Origin: an uncultured Kineothrix sp.
GTDB taxonomy: Bacteria > Bacillota > Clostridia > Lachnospirales > Lachnospiraceae
Length of the DNA stretch: 50,337 nucleotides
Assembly: GCA_910587275.1 (NCBI GenBank)
Contig: CAJUMD010000009.1
Span: 1 to 50,337, forward strand
Direction: 5' to 3'
A model generated the notes under the pieces. The model worked only from the letters and a program-made list of their open reading frames with translations, searched no databases and was not told where the DNA came from. The position numbers and the translations under genes are program-made. This document shows, piece after piece, positions 35,476 through 44,488 of the stretch (the first letter of the stretch is position 1; every line of letters begins with the position of its first letter).

Positions 35476-35527
35476 AAAAAATAAAGTTTTTGCACTTTAC
35501 TTTGGTGCAAAAACTTTATTTTTTTGG
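35476..35527. terminator. Strong terminator, probably bidirectional
   Basis: A 20-bp perfect stem with 9-base loop; A-run on the left and T-run on the right, so it can act on either strand. It separates the membrane-protein gene from the ClpP-like gene. Confidence 0.92.
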
Positions 35528-35669
35528 GTGGTGCGGGGATAAAATACGGATTTCCATGCAAACTAAACATGCAGACAAAAAGAATCTGTCAGGAGATGGT
35601 TTGGAAAGTGCCTTGCAGGCGGTGCAGATGAAACGGCAAAGGCAGGGCGGAGGAAGAAGGGAGTCAGTC

Positions 35670-36410
35670 ATGGGAAATCAGAAAACGAAAAGTACGAAAA
35701 ACGGGGAAGCCGGGGAGACGAAGGAAAAGGATACCGGAAAAAAGGCGGATGCGGAAAAACAGCGTGACGAGAGGATTGAAAAAACCGGGCAGGTGACGCT
35801 GGACAAGAATGACCGGAAGCATAAGATTCACCTGATTACGATTATCGGGGAAGTGGAGGGACATGACAATTTAAACGGTACTTCCAAAACGACGAAATAC
35901 GAACATGTCCTGCCGGAGCTTGCCGCCATAGAGGACAGCAGCGATGTGGACGGCGTACTGATTCTGTTAAATACCATGGGGGGCGATGTGGAGGCGGGGC
36001 TTGCCATTGCGGAAATGATTGCTTCCTTAAGCAAGCCTACGGTTTCCCTGGTATTGGGCGGGAGTCACTCCATCGGCGTACCCATTGCCACGAGTACGGA
36101 TTATTCCTATATTGTTCCTACCGGTACCATGGTTATCCATCCGGTGCGGATGAACGGCATGGTGATTGGGGTGCCGCAAACTTTTGACTATTTTAAGCAG
36201 ATACAGAACCGGATTACCGGATTTGTATGCAGCCATTGCGGAATCAGTAAGTCCAGGCTGGAAGAACTGATGATGGAGACGGGCGTATTGACGAAGGATG
36301 TCGGTACCATACTGGTAGGACAGGAAGCGGTAAACGAGGGAATCATCAACGATGTGGGGGGAATCCGGGAGGCATTGGAACATCTTCATGAAATGATTGG
36401 TGACAATTAG
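35670..36410 (+). CDS. ClpP-like serine protease, TepA/YmfB family
   Basis: Cytoplasmic ClpP-fold protease; the Bacillus member TepA (YmfB) sits beside spoIIIE as here. 246 residues from the ATG at 35670, which has AAGGGAG 6 bases before it. Residues about 1-50 are a charged, disordered Lys/Glu stretch; the protease core runs about 55-240. Ser in GGSHSIGVPIA is the nucleophile and His in VIHPVRMNG the general base. Longer in-frame starts exist (for example 35556), but the furthest run through the terminator at 35476 and are not used. Confidence 0.85.
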   Translation: MGNQKTKSTKNGEAGETKEKDTGKKADAEKQRDERIEKTGQVTLDKNDRKHKIHLITIIGEVEGHDNLNGTSKTTKYEHVLPELAAIEDSSDVDGVLILLNTMGGDVEAGLAIAEMIASLSKPTVSLVLGGSHSIGVPIATSTDYSYIVPTGTMVIHPVRMNGMVIGVPQTFDYFKQIQNRITGFVCSHCGISKSRLEELMMETGVLTKDVGTILVGQEAVNEGIINDVGGIREALEHLHEMIGDN

Positions 36411-36428
36411 CTTTTTAGATGCTATACT
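36400..36428 (+). promoter_or_regulatory. Promoter of ftsK
   Basis: GTGACA at 36400-36405, 17-base spacer, TATACT at 36423-36428; the -35 overlaps the end of the protease gene. A GGCGC-GTAT-GCGCC hairpin lies in the short leader. Confidence 0.6.
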
Positions 36429-36481
36429 ATATGAGTTGAGTAAGCGGCGCGTATGCGCCGGCAGTATGGGAGGCATATAGT

Positions 36482-39241
36482 ATGGCATCGGGACAGGGTA
36501 AGAGAAGTAATACCGGTAAAGGTGCGGGAAGGAAAAGTCCATCGGGGAAAAGTGCATCCGGAAGGAGCCGGAGCGCGTCCGCAGGCAGGAATGCCAGACA
36601 GAGTGAGCCGATGGATTTGGCGATTAAAAATGAAGTGATATTGATTGGTGTATTCGCACTGGCGGTTTTTTTGTTTTTATGTAATTTTGGCGTAGTGGGC
36701 GTGATGGGCGATATGGTCAGCGGTGTACTGTTCGGTATATTGGGGTGGACATCCTATGCGGCGCCCGTCCTGTTTTTCCTTGCCGTGGCGTTTGGCATTT
36801 CGAATAAGGGGAATCGGATTGCGGTGCGCAAGCTGGTGGCGGCGGTGCTCCTGTTCCTTCTTACGGCGATGACGTGCGACCTGCTTACGGGAAGCTGGAA
36901 CGGGGATTCCCTGTACCGTGCCAGGGAAGTCTTTGAGCGGTGCAGCGTGGAACGGGGCGGCGGCGGGCTGGTGGGCGGAACACTGGCTTTTTTGTCTTAT
37001 CATTTTCTTTCCATGGTGGGAACGGCGCTGCTGATTCTCGTGCTGGTGGTAATCTGCCTGGTAATTATTACGGAAAAGTCCGTGATGAAAGGAGTCAAAA
37101 GCGGCGGGCAGAGGGTATACGAAAAGACCCGCGAAGATGCTTATTACCGCAGGGAGAGGGCAATCAGGAGGCGTGAGGAGCAGGAACAGTTAAGGAGGGA
37201 GAGGCAGGAGGAACGCAGGCTGAAGGAAGAAGCAAAGGAAGACGAAAAAATCCTGCGCATGGATAAGAAAGTGTCCGGTGTCATGCTGGATACCACACTG
37301 TCCGGCAAAACTTCCAAAAAAGCGTTGCTTTCCCCGGAGACCGGTACGGATGCCGTGGAGATAAGGGACGATATCCACGAAATTATTTTAAACGATTTTG
37401 CGGAAGACGACATCCGGGAAGTGGAAATGAAGGTGGAAAAAAGCGGGGAATCCCTGCTCCCGCCCGAGTTTGACCAGATACATATTACATCCGCATATCA
37501 TCAGGAGCCGGAAACGGCAAGCGGTACGGGGCATGGAAGCGAAGACGTTTTTGTGGCGGAAACCACGGACACGGGCAACGGCTTTGGAACGGAGCCGGAC
37601 GGATACGGCGCCCCGGTATCCGGGTCCATGCCGGAAGAAACGGAAGCGATGCAGGAGAAAAGCACACAGCGTGTGCGCCCCGTGGCAAGACCTGCGGTAC
37701 AGGAAACTGCCGCGGGAGCGGAGGACCGGATGGCACAGGATATGGCGCCGGCGCCGAAGAAAATCCAGGAATATGTGTTCCCTTCCGTTAAGTTATTGAA
37801 AAAAAGCCCGAATAAGGGGAACGGGGATTCCGCCATGAAGCTGAAGCAGACGGCGATGCAGCTCCAAACTACGCTGGCGACGTTCGGGGTACGCGTGACC
37901 GTGACGGATATCAGCCAGGGACCTACGGTAACTCGGTATGAGCTGCAGCCGGACCAGGGCGTGAAGGTGAGTAAGATTGTTGGGCTTGCGGATGATATTA
38001 AGCTGAACCTGGCGGCTACGGATATCCGTATCGAAGCGCCCATTCCCGGTAAGGCAGCGGTAGGAATCGAAGTTCCCAATAAAGAGACTTCCGCCGTGAT
38101 GCTTGGGGATTTGCTGGATTCCAAGGAATTTAAGGACTTTTCCTCCAACTTAGCCTTTGCGGTTGGCAAGGATATCGGCGGCAAGACGGTAGTGGCGGAT
38201 ATTGCGAAGATGCCCCATATGCTCATTGCAGGTTCCACGGGTTCCGGGAAATCGGTGTGCATTAATACGTTAATTATGAGTATTTTGTATAAAGCCAACC
38301 CCGATGACGTGAAGTTAATCATGGTGGACCCAAAAGTGGTGGAACTTAGCGTATATAACGGCATTCCCCATCTGATGATTCCGGTAGTGACGGACCCGAA
38401 GAAGGCAGCGGCGGCGCTGCACTGGGGCGTGGCGGAAATGACCGAACGATATAAGAAATTCGCGGATTTTAATGTGCGCGACTTAAAGGGATATAATAAG
38501 GCGGTAGAGGCGATGAAAGGGCGCGGCGAGGATGCGCCGGCGAAAATGCCCCAGATTGTCATTATCGTGGACGAGCTTGCCGACCTGATGATGGTGTCGC
38601 CGGGGGAAGTGGAGGAATCCATCTGCCGTCTGGCACAGCTTGCGAGGGCGGCGGGTATTCACCTGATTATTGCAACGCAGCGTCCTTCCGTGGATGTCAT
38701 TACGGGGTTGATTAAGGCGAACATGCCAAGCCGTGTGGCTTTTGCCGTTTCCAGCGGTGTGGATTCCCGTACCATTCTTGACATGAACGGTGCGGAGAAG
38801 CTGCTCGGAAAGGGGGATATGCTCTTTTATCCCCAGGGATATCCGAAACCGGCGAGAATCCAGGGCTCTTTTGTGTCCGATCCGGAAGTATCCGAAGTGG
38901 TGGATTTTCTGAAAAACCAGGCAATCGGCAATGTGTACAGTGAGGATGTGGAAGCACAGATTAAAGATATGGGGAGTGCAGTAGCCTCCGGCGGCGGAAC
39001 CGGCGGGGAAGGCGGCAGCTATGACCAGTATTTTGCCGAGGCAGGCAGGTTTATCATCGATAAGGACAAGGCATCCATCGGTATGCTGCAGCGTGTATTT
39101 AAGATTGGGTTTAACCGTGCCGCGCGCATTATGGACCAGTTGTGCGAGGCAGGCGTGGTGGGTGAGGAAGAAGGCACCAAGCCAAGGAAAGTGCTGATGG
39201 GATTGGAAGAATTTGAGCAGTTGGTGGAAGAAAGGGTATAG
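36482..39241 (+). CDS. ftsK: FtsK/SpoIIIE-family DNA translocase
   Basis: 919-residue septal DNA pump that moves chromosomes during division or sporulation. A basic N-terminal tail (1-42) is followed by four transmembrane helices (about 50-200), a charged linker (about 200-430), the motor domain with Walker A (GSTGSGKS), Walker B (IVDELADLMM) and the RecA-like hexamer interface, and the C-terminal gamma winged helix (about 850-919) that reads KOPS/SRS sequences. The length is within the family range. GGGAGG precedes the ATG by 8 bases. Spore-formers use the paralogue SpoIIIE; sequence alone does not separate the two. Confidence 0.95.
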   Translation: MASGQGKRSNTGKGAGRKSPSGKSASGRSRSASAGRNARQSEPMDLAIKNEVILIGVFALAVFLFLCNFGVVGVMGDMVSGVLFGILGWTSYAAPVLFFLAVAFGISNKGNRIAVRKLVAAVLLFLLTAMTCDLLTGSWNGDSLYRAREVFERCSVERGGGGLVGGTLAFLSYHFLSMVGTALLILVLVVICLVIITEKSVMKGVKSGGQRVYEKTREDAYYRRERAIRRREEQEQLRRERQEERRLKEEAKEDEKILRMDKKVSGVMLDTTLSGKTSKKALLSPETGTDAVEIRDDIHEIILNDFAEDDIREVEMKVEKSGESLLPPEFDQIHITSAYHQEPETASGTGHGSEDVFVAETTDTGNGFGTEPDGYGAPVSGSMPEETEAMQEKSTQRVRPVARPAVQETAAGAEDRMAQDMAPAPKKIQEYVFPSVKLLKKSPNKGNGDSAMKLKQTAMQLQTTLATFGVRVTVTDISQGPTVTRYELQPDQGVKVSKIVGLADDIKLNLAATDIRIEAPIPGKAAVGIEVPNKETSAVMLGDLLDSKEFKDFSSNLAFAVGKDIGGKTVVADIAKMPHMLIAGSTGSGKSVCINTLIMSILYKANPDDVKLIMVDPKVVELSVYNGIPHLMIPVVTDPKKAAAALHWGVAEMTERYKKFADFNVRDLKGYNKAVEAMKGRGEDAPAKMPQIVIIVDELADLMMVSPGEVEESICRLAQLARAAGIHLIIATQRPSVDVITGLIKANMPSRVAFAVSSGVDSRTILDMNGAEKLLGKGDMLFYPQGYPKPARIQGSFVSDPEVSEVVDFLKNQAIGNVYSEDVEAQIKDMGSAVASGGGTGGEGGSYDQYFAEAGRFIIDKDKASIGMLQRVFKIGFNRAARIMDQLCEAGVVGEEEGTKPRKVLMGLEEFEQLVEERV

Positions 39242-39243
39242 GG

Positions 39244-40941
39244 ATGGAAGGAATGAAAACGGATATTCAGATCGCGCAGGAAGCGGTAATGGAACCAATC
39301 CTTACGGTGGCAAAACGGCTTGGCATGGAAGCCGACGATTTGGAGCTGTACGGGAAATACAAGGCGAAGGTTTCCGACGGGTATTTGGAGAAAATAAAAG
39401 CAAATCCTGACGGAAAGCTCATACTGGTAACGGCGGTGAACCCTACGCCGGCAGGGGAAGGAAAGACCACGGTCAGCGTAGGACTGGGGCAGGCATTCGG
39501 ATGTCTTGGGAAAAATGCGGTGATTGCCCTCAGGGAACCGTCCCTTGGTCCGTGCTTTGGCATCAAGGGGGGAGCGGCAGGCGGGGGCTATGCGCAGGTC
39601 GTGCCGATGGAGGATTTGAACCTGCATTTTACGGGGGATTTCCATGCGATTACGTCGGCGAACAACCTGCTTGCCGCCATGTTGGATAACCATATCCAGC
39701 AGGGCAACGCTTTAGGCATCGATACCAGGCAGGTGGTATGGAAAAGGTGTCTGGACATGAATGACAGGGTACTGCGAAATATCGTGGTGGGTCTTGGGAA
39801 TAAAGCGGACGGTACGGTCAGGGAGGATCATTTTGTCATTACTGTGGCATCCGAAATTATGGCAGTCCTCTGTCTTGCCGAAGACATGGAGGACATGAAG
39901 GAACGGCTCGGAAGGATGGTGGTTGCCTATAACATGCAGGGCGGTCCGGTGACGGCGGCGGACCTTCAGGCGGTGGGCGCCATGGCGGCGCTGTTAAAGG
40001 ACGCATTAAAGCCGAACCTGATCCAGACACTGGAACATACGCCTGCGCTGGTTCACGGCGGTCCTTTTGCCAACATTGCCCACGGGTGCAATTCGGTACG
40101 GGCGACAAAGGCGGCACTTAAAATGGCGGATTACTGCATTACGGAAGCCGGTTTCGGCGCGGATTTGGGCGCGGAGAAATTTTTTGACATCAAATGCCGG
40201 ATCGCCGGTCTGAAACCGGATGCGGCGGTTTTAGTGGCGACCGTAAGGGCGCTAAAGTATAACGGGGGAGTGGCAAAAGCGGATTTAAACGGGGAAAATC
40301 TTGCCGCGCTGGAAAAAGGCATTGCCAACCTGGAAAAACATATGGAGAATTTGCAGAAATACGGGATTCCCGTGGTGGTGGCGTTAAATTCCTTCGTGAC
40401 CGATACCGAAGCGGAGGTCTCTTTCGTAAAGGAATTCTGCGAGAAAAGGAACTGCAAATTCGCGGTGGCGCAGGTATGGGAAAAGGGCGGCGAAGGCGGC
40501 GTGGAACTGGCAGGGAAAGTACTGGAAGCGCTGGAAGCGCCGGAACGGGAAGCAGGAGCAGAAAGCCGTTTTCAACTCCTTTACCCCAACGGAATATCCC
40601 TGGAAGAAAAGATAGAAACGGTGGCAAAGGAGATTTACGGCGCCGGGGCGGTGAACTATGCGCCCGCGGCAAAGCTCCAATTGAAAAAGCTGGAGGAGCT
40701 TGGTTTTGGAAGCCTTCCGGTGTGTATGGCAAAAACGCAGTATTCGCTGTCGGATAATCCCGCTCTTTTGGGAAGACCGGAGGGTTATACCATGCAGGTG
40801 AGGGAGGCTTACGTGTCTGCCGGCGCCGGTTTTATCGTGGTACTGACGGGCGCGGTGATGACGATGCCGGGGCTGCCGAAGGAACCGGCGGCGTTACGGA
40901 TTGACGTGGACGTGGACGGTGTGATTACCGGGTTATTTTAA
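39244..40941 (+). CDS. fhs: Formate-tetrahydrofolate ligase
   Basis: ATP-dependent formation of 10-formyl-THF from formate, feeding one-carbon metabolism. 565 residues; P-loop TPAGEGKTT at about 64-72, EPSLGPCFGIKGGAAGGG and the C-terminal VLTGAVMTMPGLP match the family. AAAGGG lies 7 bases before the ATG at 39244; the family usually begins MKTDIQIAQ, so ATG 39253 is an alternative. Directly after ftsK and followed by folD, the next enzyme in the pathway. Confidence 0.97.
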   Translation: MEGMKTDIQIAQEAVMEPILTVAKRLGMEADDLELYGKYKAKVSDGYLEKIKANPDGKLILVTAVNPTPAGEGKTTVSVGLGQAFGCLGKNAVIALREPSLGPCFGIKGGAAGGGYAQVVPMEDLNLHFTGDFHAITSANNLLAAMLDNHIQQGNALGIDTRQVVWKRCLDMNDRVLRNIVVGLGNKADGTVREDHFVITVASEIMAVLCLAEDMEDMKERLGRMVVAYNMQGGPVTAADLQAVGAMAALLKDALKPNLIQTLEHTPALVHGGPFANIAHGCNSVRATKAALKMADYCITEAGFGADLGAEKFFDIKCRIAGLKPDAAVLVATVRALKYNGGVAKADLNGENLAALEKGIANLEKHMENLQKYGIPVVVALNSFVTDTEAEVSFVKEFCEKRNCKFAVAQVWEKGGEGGVELAGKVLEALEAPEREAGAESRFQLLYPNGISLEEKIETVAKEIYGAGAVNYAPAAKLQLKKLEELGFGSLPVCMAKTQYSLSDNPALLGRPEGYTMQVREAYVSAGAGFIVVLTGAVMTMPGLPKEPAALRIDVDVDGVITGLF

Positions 40942-41006
40942 GGGAAACATGCGTTAAGGCTTGTATTTTGGCCGGGTTTTGGATTCGGAAAGGAAGGGAT
41001 GGAAAG

Positions 41007-41855
41007 ATGGCACAGATCATTGACGGAAAGGCAGTTTCCGCGCAGATAAAGGATGAGTTAAAACAAAAGGTGGCAGCCATGAAGGCGGAAGGGACGCAGG
41101 TGACGCTGGCGGTCATCCAGGTGGGAAATGACCCGGCGTCCAGCGTATATGTGGGCAACAAGAAAAAGGCATGTGAATACATAGGGATACGTTCCCTTGC
41201 CTATGAACTGCCGGAGGAAACGTCCCAGGAGGAACTGCTTGACCTGATTGCGGAACTGAACGGGAGGAAGGACGTCAACGGAATTTTAGTGCAGCTTCCT
41301 CTGCCCGGGCATATCGATGAGGATATGGTTATCGGTGCAATCCATCCGAAGAAGGATGTGGACGGGTTCCATCCCCAAAGCGTGGGCGCGCTCTGTATCG
41401 GGCAGCCCGGTTTCGTATCCTGTACGCCGGCAGGCATTATCCAGTTGTTAAAGCGGTCCGGCATTGAAATTACGGGAAAGGAATGCGTGGTTATCGGAAG
41501 GAGCAATATCGTGGGCAAACCAATGGCACTGCTGCTCCTTAGGGAAAACGGGACGGTGACGGTGGCACATTCCCGGACAAGGGATTTAAAGGAGGTCACG
41601 AAACGTGCGGACATTCTTGTGGTGGCGGTGGGTAAGCCGAAAATGGTCACAAGGGAATACGTAAAAGAAGGCGCCGTTGTCATCGATGTGGGCATCCACC
41701 GCATGGAAGGGAAAAAACTGTGCGGGGATGTGGATTATGACAGTGTTGCGCCCGTGTGCAGCGCCATAACGCCGGTTCCGGGCGGCGTGGGTCCCATGAC
41801 GATTGCGATGCTGATGAACAACTGTGTGGAGTCGGTAGCGCTTCAGGCAAAGTAA
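41007..41855 (+). CDS. folD: Bifunctional methylene-THF dehydrogenase/cyclohydrolase FolD
   Basis: Interconverts methylene-, methenyl- and 10-formyl-THF, completing the one-carbon step begun by fhs. 282 residues: SVYVGNKKKACEYIGI with the catalytic Lys, QLPLPGHI, KDVDGFHP, the NADP-binding VIGRSNIVGKPMA, and PVPGGVGPMTIAML near the end. The ATG at 41007 follows GAAGGGATGG. The next gene starts 15 bases after the stop. Confidence 0.97.
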   Translation: MAQIIDGKAVSAQIKDELKQKVAAMKAEGTQVTLAVIQVGNDPASSVYVGNKKKACEYIGIRSLAYELPEETSQEELLDLIAELNGRKDVNGILVQLPLPGHIDEDMVIGAIHPKKDVDGFHPQSVGALCIGQPGFVSCTPAGIIQLLKRSGIEITGKECVVIGRSNIVGKPMALLLLRENGTVTVAHSRTRDLKEVTKRADILVVAVGKPKMVTREYVKEGAVVIDVGIHRMEGKKLCGDVDYDSVAPVCSAITPVPGGVGPMTIAMLMNNCVESVALQAK

Positions 41856-41870
41856 GAAAGGTATTTGGTT

Positions 41871-43406
41871 ATGAAATGTCCAAAATGCGGTTACGAATTG
41901 GCGGAAGGCCATTTGTACTGTGATAACTGCGGGGAGGAAATCCGGATTGTGCCGGATTATGAACCGGAGATTGAGAGGGAAATCAATGAGTCTTTGGCGA
42001 CTTTGCTAGTGGAACTGGCGGATGAAGAAATGCCGGCTCTTGCGGACGGAACGGGACCGGAAACAGGGACAGGAATAGCAGCAGAAAATGGAAAAGGGAA
42101 GGCAGCAGGCGGGAACACCGGGAAAACAGGTGGGGGACATGGCAAAGACGGAAAAAAAGGAAAACAGGGAAAAAGGAAGAAGCGGGTATGGATCATAGCC
42201 GTCGTCTGCCTGTTTCTGGTACTTGCGGCAGCGGCAGGGTCATGGGCGCATTACCGGTACCTGCGCATTTATTCCGTGGATTACCAGATGGAGGAAGCGC
42301 ATAAGGCGGCGGACATGGGAATGTATGCGAAAGCGGTGGAATGGCTGGAGAAGGCACGCGGGCTGGACCCGGATAATATTACCATCTTTTTCCGGCTTGC
42401 CGAACTGTATGGGCTGCAAGGGAAAGAGGATACCGTACTGTCCATGATGCAGGAAGTGATACAGGACCCGGAACGCTTTGGGGAGACGGAAGAAGAACGG
42501 GCGTATGCGAAGGCCATAGAGATTTATAAGGGAAGGGAAGATTATCCCGCCATTATCGAACTGCTGGAGGGATGCGGACGGGAAGACATCGTAAACGGGT
42601 ACCAGCAGTTTATTGCCAAGCCGCCGGAATTCAGCGAAGAAGGGGGACGCTACCAGGAAGTGTTGCCTTTAAAATTAAGCGCCAATACATCGGGGAAAAT
42701 TTATTATACGCTGGATGGGACGAAGCCAAATAAAAAGAGCAGCGTATATACGGCGCCCATATTTTTAGAGCCGGGTTCCTATATCGTGACGGCTTATTTC
42801 GTAAACGATTACGGCATAGAAAGCGATGCGGTATCCAATACATACCATATCGAGGTCCAGCCGCCCCCGGCGCCGGAAGTTTCGGCATACAGCGGGGAAT
42901 ACCGGGAACCGTGCATGATTGAAGTGACGGTGCCGGAGGACTGCCTGGTTTATTATACGTCGGACGGGTCCGTGCCTACCATTGACAGTTCCCGGTATAC
43001 CACGGCGATTTCCATGCCGCTTGGCGATTCGGTTTACCAGTTTATTGCGGTCAGCCCGGAAGGGGCGGTCAGCGAAATGACGGTTTGTGAGTACCATTTG
43101 GAATTACATACGGATGTGACGGTGGATATGGCAATCTCCAACGTGATTCATGCGCTGATGCGTGCGGATGTCCTGTTGGACGAAAACGGCAAGATGCGGG
43201 GTATGAGCGGACGGAACGTGTATAAATACAATGCGGTGGTACGGATTGAAGGATGCGGGGATTATTACGTGATTTATGAATATTATGAGGATGCCACGGG
43301 CATCCAGTCCAAAACGGAGCGGATGTACGGGGTGAACATAGAAAACGGGATGCCGTGCAGGATTACCTATGACGCGGAAGGAAAGATTGTACTGGTAGAC
43401 ATTTAG
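41871..43406 (+). CDS. Membrane protein with zinc ribbon, TPR-like and chitobiase-type domains
   Basis: 511 residues, function unknown. Domains in order: a cytoplasmic zinc ribbon (CPKCGY at 3-8, CDNCG at 18-22), a Gly/Lys-rich linker (about 50-105), one transmembrane helix (about 108-128), TPR-like helices outside (about 130-215) and two beta-sandwich modules of the chitobiase/beta-hexosaminidase C-terminal type (about 250-330 and 335-410, each with YYT-DG(T/S)-P). A final domain of about 90 residues closes it. The layout suggests a receptor or scaffold that senses the envelope; nothing enzymatic is seen. AAAGG precedes the ATG. Confidence 0.75.
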   Translation: MKCPKCGYELAEGHLYCDNCGEEIRIVPDYEPEIEREINESLATLLVELADEEMPALADGTGPETGTGIAAENGKGKAAGGNTGKTGGGHGKDGKKGKQGKRKKRVWIIAVVCLFLVLAAAAGSWAHYRYLRIYSVDYQMEEAHKAADMGMYAKAVEWLEKARGLDPDNITIFFRLAELYGLQGKEDTVLSMMQEVIQDPERFGETEEERAYAKAIEIYKGREDYPAIIELLEGCGREDIVNGYQQFIAKPPEFSEEGGRYQEVLPLKLSANTSGKIYYTLDGTKPNKKSSVYTAPIFLEPGSYIVTAYFVNDYGIESDAVSNTYHIEVQPPPAPEVSAYSGEYREPCMIEVTVPEDCLVYYTSDGSVPTIDSSRYTTAISMPLGDSVYQFIAVSPEGAVSEMTVCEYHLELHTDVTVDMAISNVIHALMRADVLLDENGKMRGMSGRNVYKYNAVVRIEGCGDYYVIYEYYEDATGIQSKTERMYGVNIENGMPCRITYDAEGKIVLVDI

Positions 43407-43436
43407 GCTTGCGTTTTTTACGGTTTTCCATTATGA

Positions 43437-43481
43437 TATAATTTAATGGCTTTCATACGGTAAAGCATTGAGTTGCTTTAC
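43437..43481 (+). promoter_or_regulatory. -10 box and hairpin upstream of nfnA
   Basis: TATAAT at 43437-43442 with no good -35 at 17 bases. An 8-bp inverted repeat (GTAAAGCA at 43460-43467 with TGCTTTAC at 43474-43481) follows in the leader and could be an operator for the nfn operon. Confidence 0.5.
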
Positions 43482-43502
43482 GGCTGATACAGGAGGGATA
43501 AG

Positions 43503-44381
43503 ATGTACAGGATTTTAGAGGCAAGGGAGCTGGCGGCAAATATTTACCTCATGGTGGTAGAGGCAAAGCGGATTGCGAAAAGGTGCCAGCCGGGGCAGTT
43601 TATTATTGTCAGGATGGACGCGGAGGGGGAAAGGATTCCGCTCACCATCTGCGACTACGATAGGGAGAAGGGTACCGTGACCATCGTGTTCCAGACCGTC
43701 GGGGCAGGGACGATGAAGATGGCGGAGCTTAAGGAAGGGGACTGTTTCCATGATTTCGTGGGACCGCTTGGCTGTCCTTCAGAGTTTGTGGACGAAACGC
43801 CGGAGGAGCTTGGGAAGAAAAGCATCCTCTTTGTGGCAGGCGGCGTAGGCACCGCACCCGTTTACCCGCAGGTGAAGTGGCTGCGGGAACAGGGCGTGGG
43901 TGCGGATGTTATCGTGGGCGCCAAGACAAAGGATTTACTGATTTTGGAAAAGGAAATGGAAGCGGTGGCGGCAAACCTGTACGTGACCACGGACGACGGG
44001 TCTTACGGCAGGAGCGGTATGGTGACGCAGACCATTAAGGATTTGGTGGAAGAAGGAAAGCACTATGATGTCTGCGTGGCCATCGGACCGATGATTATGA
44101 TGAAATTTGTCTGCAAAATGACGAAAGAGCTGGGCATACCCACGGTGGTGAGCTTAAACCCGATTATGGTGGACGGCACCGGAATGTGCGGCGCATGCCG
44201 TGTGACGGTGGGCGGCGAAGTGAAATTCGCCTGCGTGGACGGACCGGAATTTGACGGACACCAGGTGGATTTCGACCAGGCGATGAAGCGCCAGCAGATG
44301 TATAAAACCGCAGAGGGCAGGGCTGTCCTGAAACTGCAAGAGGGCGATACCCATCACGGCGGCTGCGGCCAGTGCGGCTGA
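43503..44381 (+). CDS. nfnA: NfnA-type FAD/NAD-binding, [2Fe-2S] subunit (SudB/PyrK-like)
   Basis: 292 residues of the sulfide/dihydroorotate dehydrogenase-like FAD/NAD-binding family: FAD domain with RIPLTICDYD, NAD domain with FVAGGVGTAPVYPQ, and a C-terminal cysteine cluster (GTGMCGACRVTVGGEVKFACVDGPEFDGH) that holds a [2Fe-2S] centre. Paired with the next gene it forms NADH-dependent ferredoxin:NADP+ oxidoreductase, a flavin-based electron-bifurcating transhydrogenase. GGAGGG precedes the ATG. Confidence 0.9.
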   Translation: MYRILEARELAANIYLMVVEAKRIAKRCQPGQFIIVRMDAEGERIPLTICDYDREKGTVTIVFQTVGAGTMKMAELKEGDCFHDFVGPLGCPSEFVDETPEELGKKSILFVAGGVGTAPVYPQVKWLREQGVGADVIVGAKTKDLLILEKEMEAVAANLYVTTDDGSYGRSGMVTQTIKDLVEEGKHYDVCVAIGPMIMMKFVCKMTKELGIPTVVSLNPIMVDGTGMCGACRVTVGGEVKFACVDGPEFDGHQVDFDQAMKRQQMYKTAEGRAVLKLQEGDTHHGGCGQCG

Positions 44382-44488
44382 CGGGCTGGCGGTTCCTGCC
44401 GGAAGCTACGGAAAGCCCTGCCAAATGGGACGGAAATGGATGAGACGGCTGCCCGCAGACAGGGGCGGTGAAACGGAGGAGAATTCGT

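Noticed and set aside
35448..35669. Longer N-terminus for the ClpP-like protease
   Set aside because: The frame runs through a 20-bp perfect terminator hairpin; later in-frame starts lack the ribosome binding site found before 35670.
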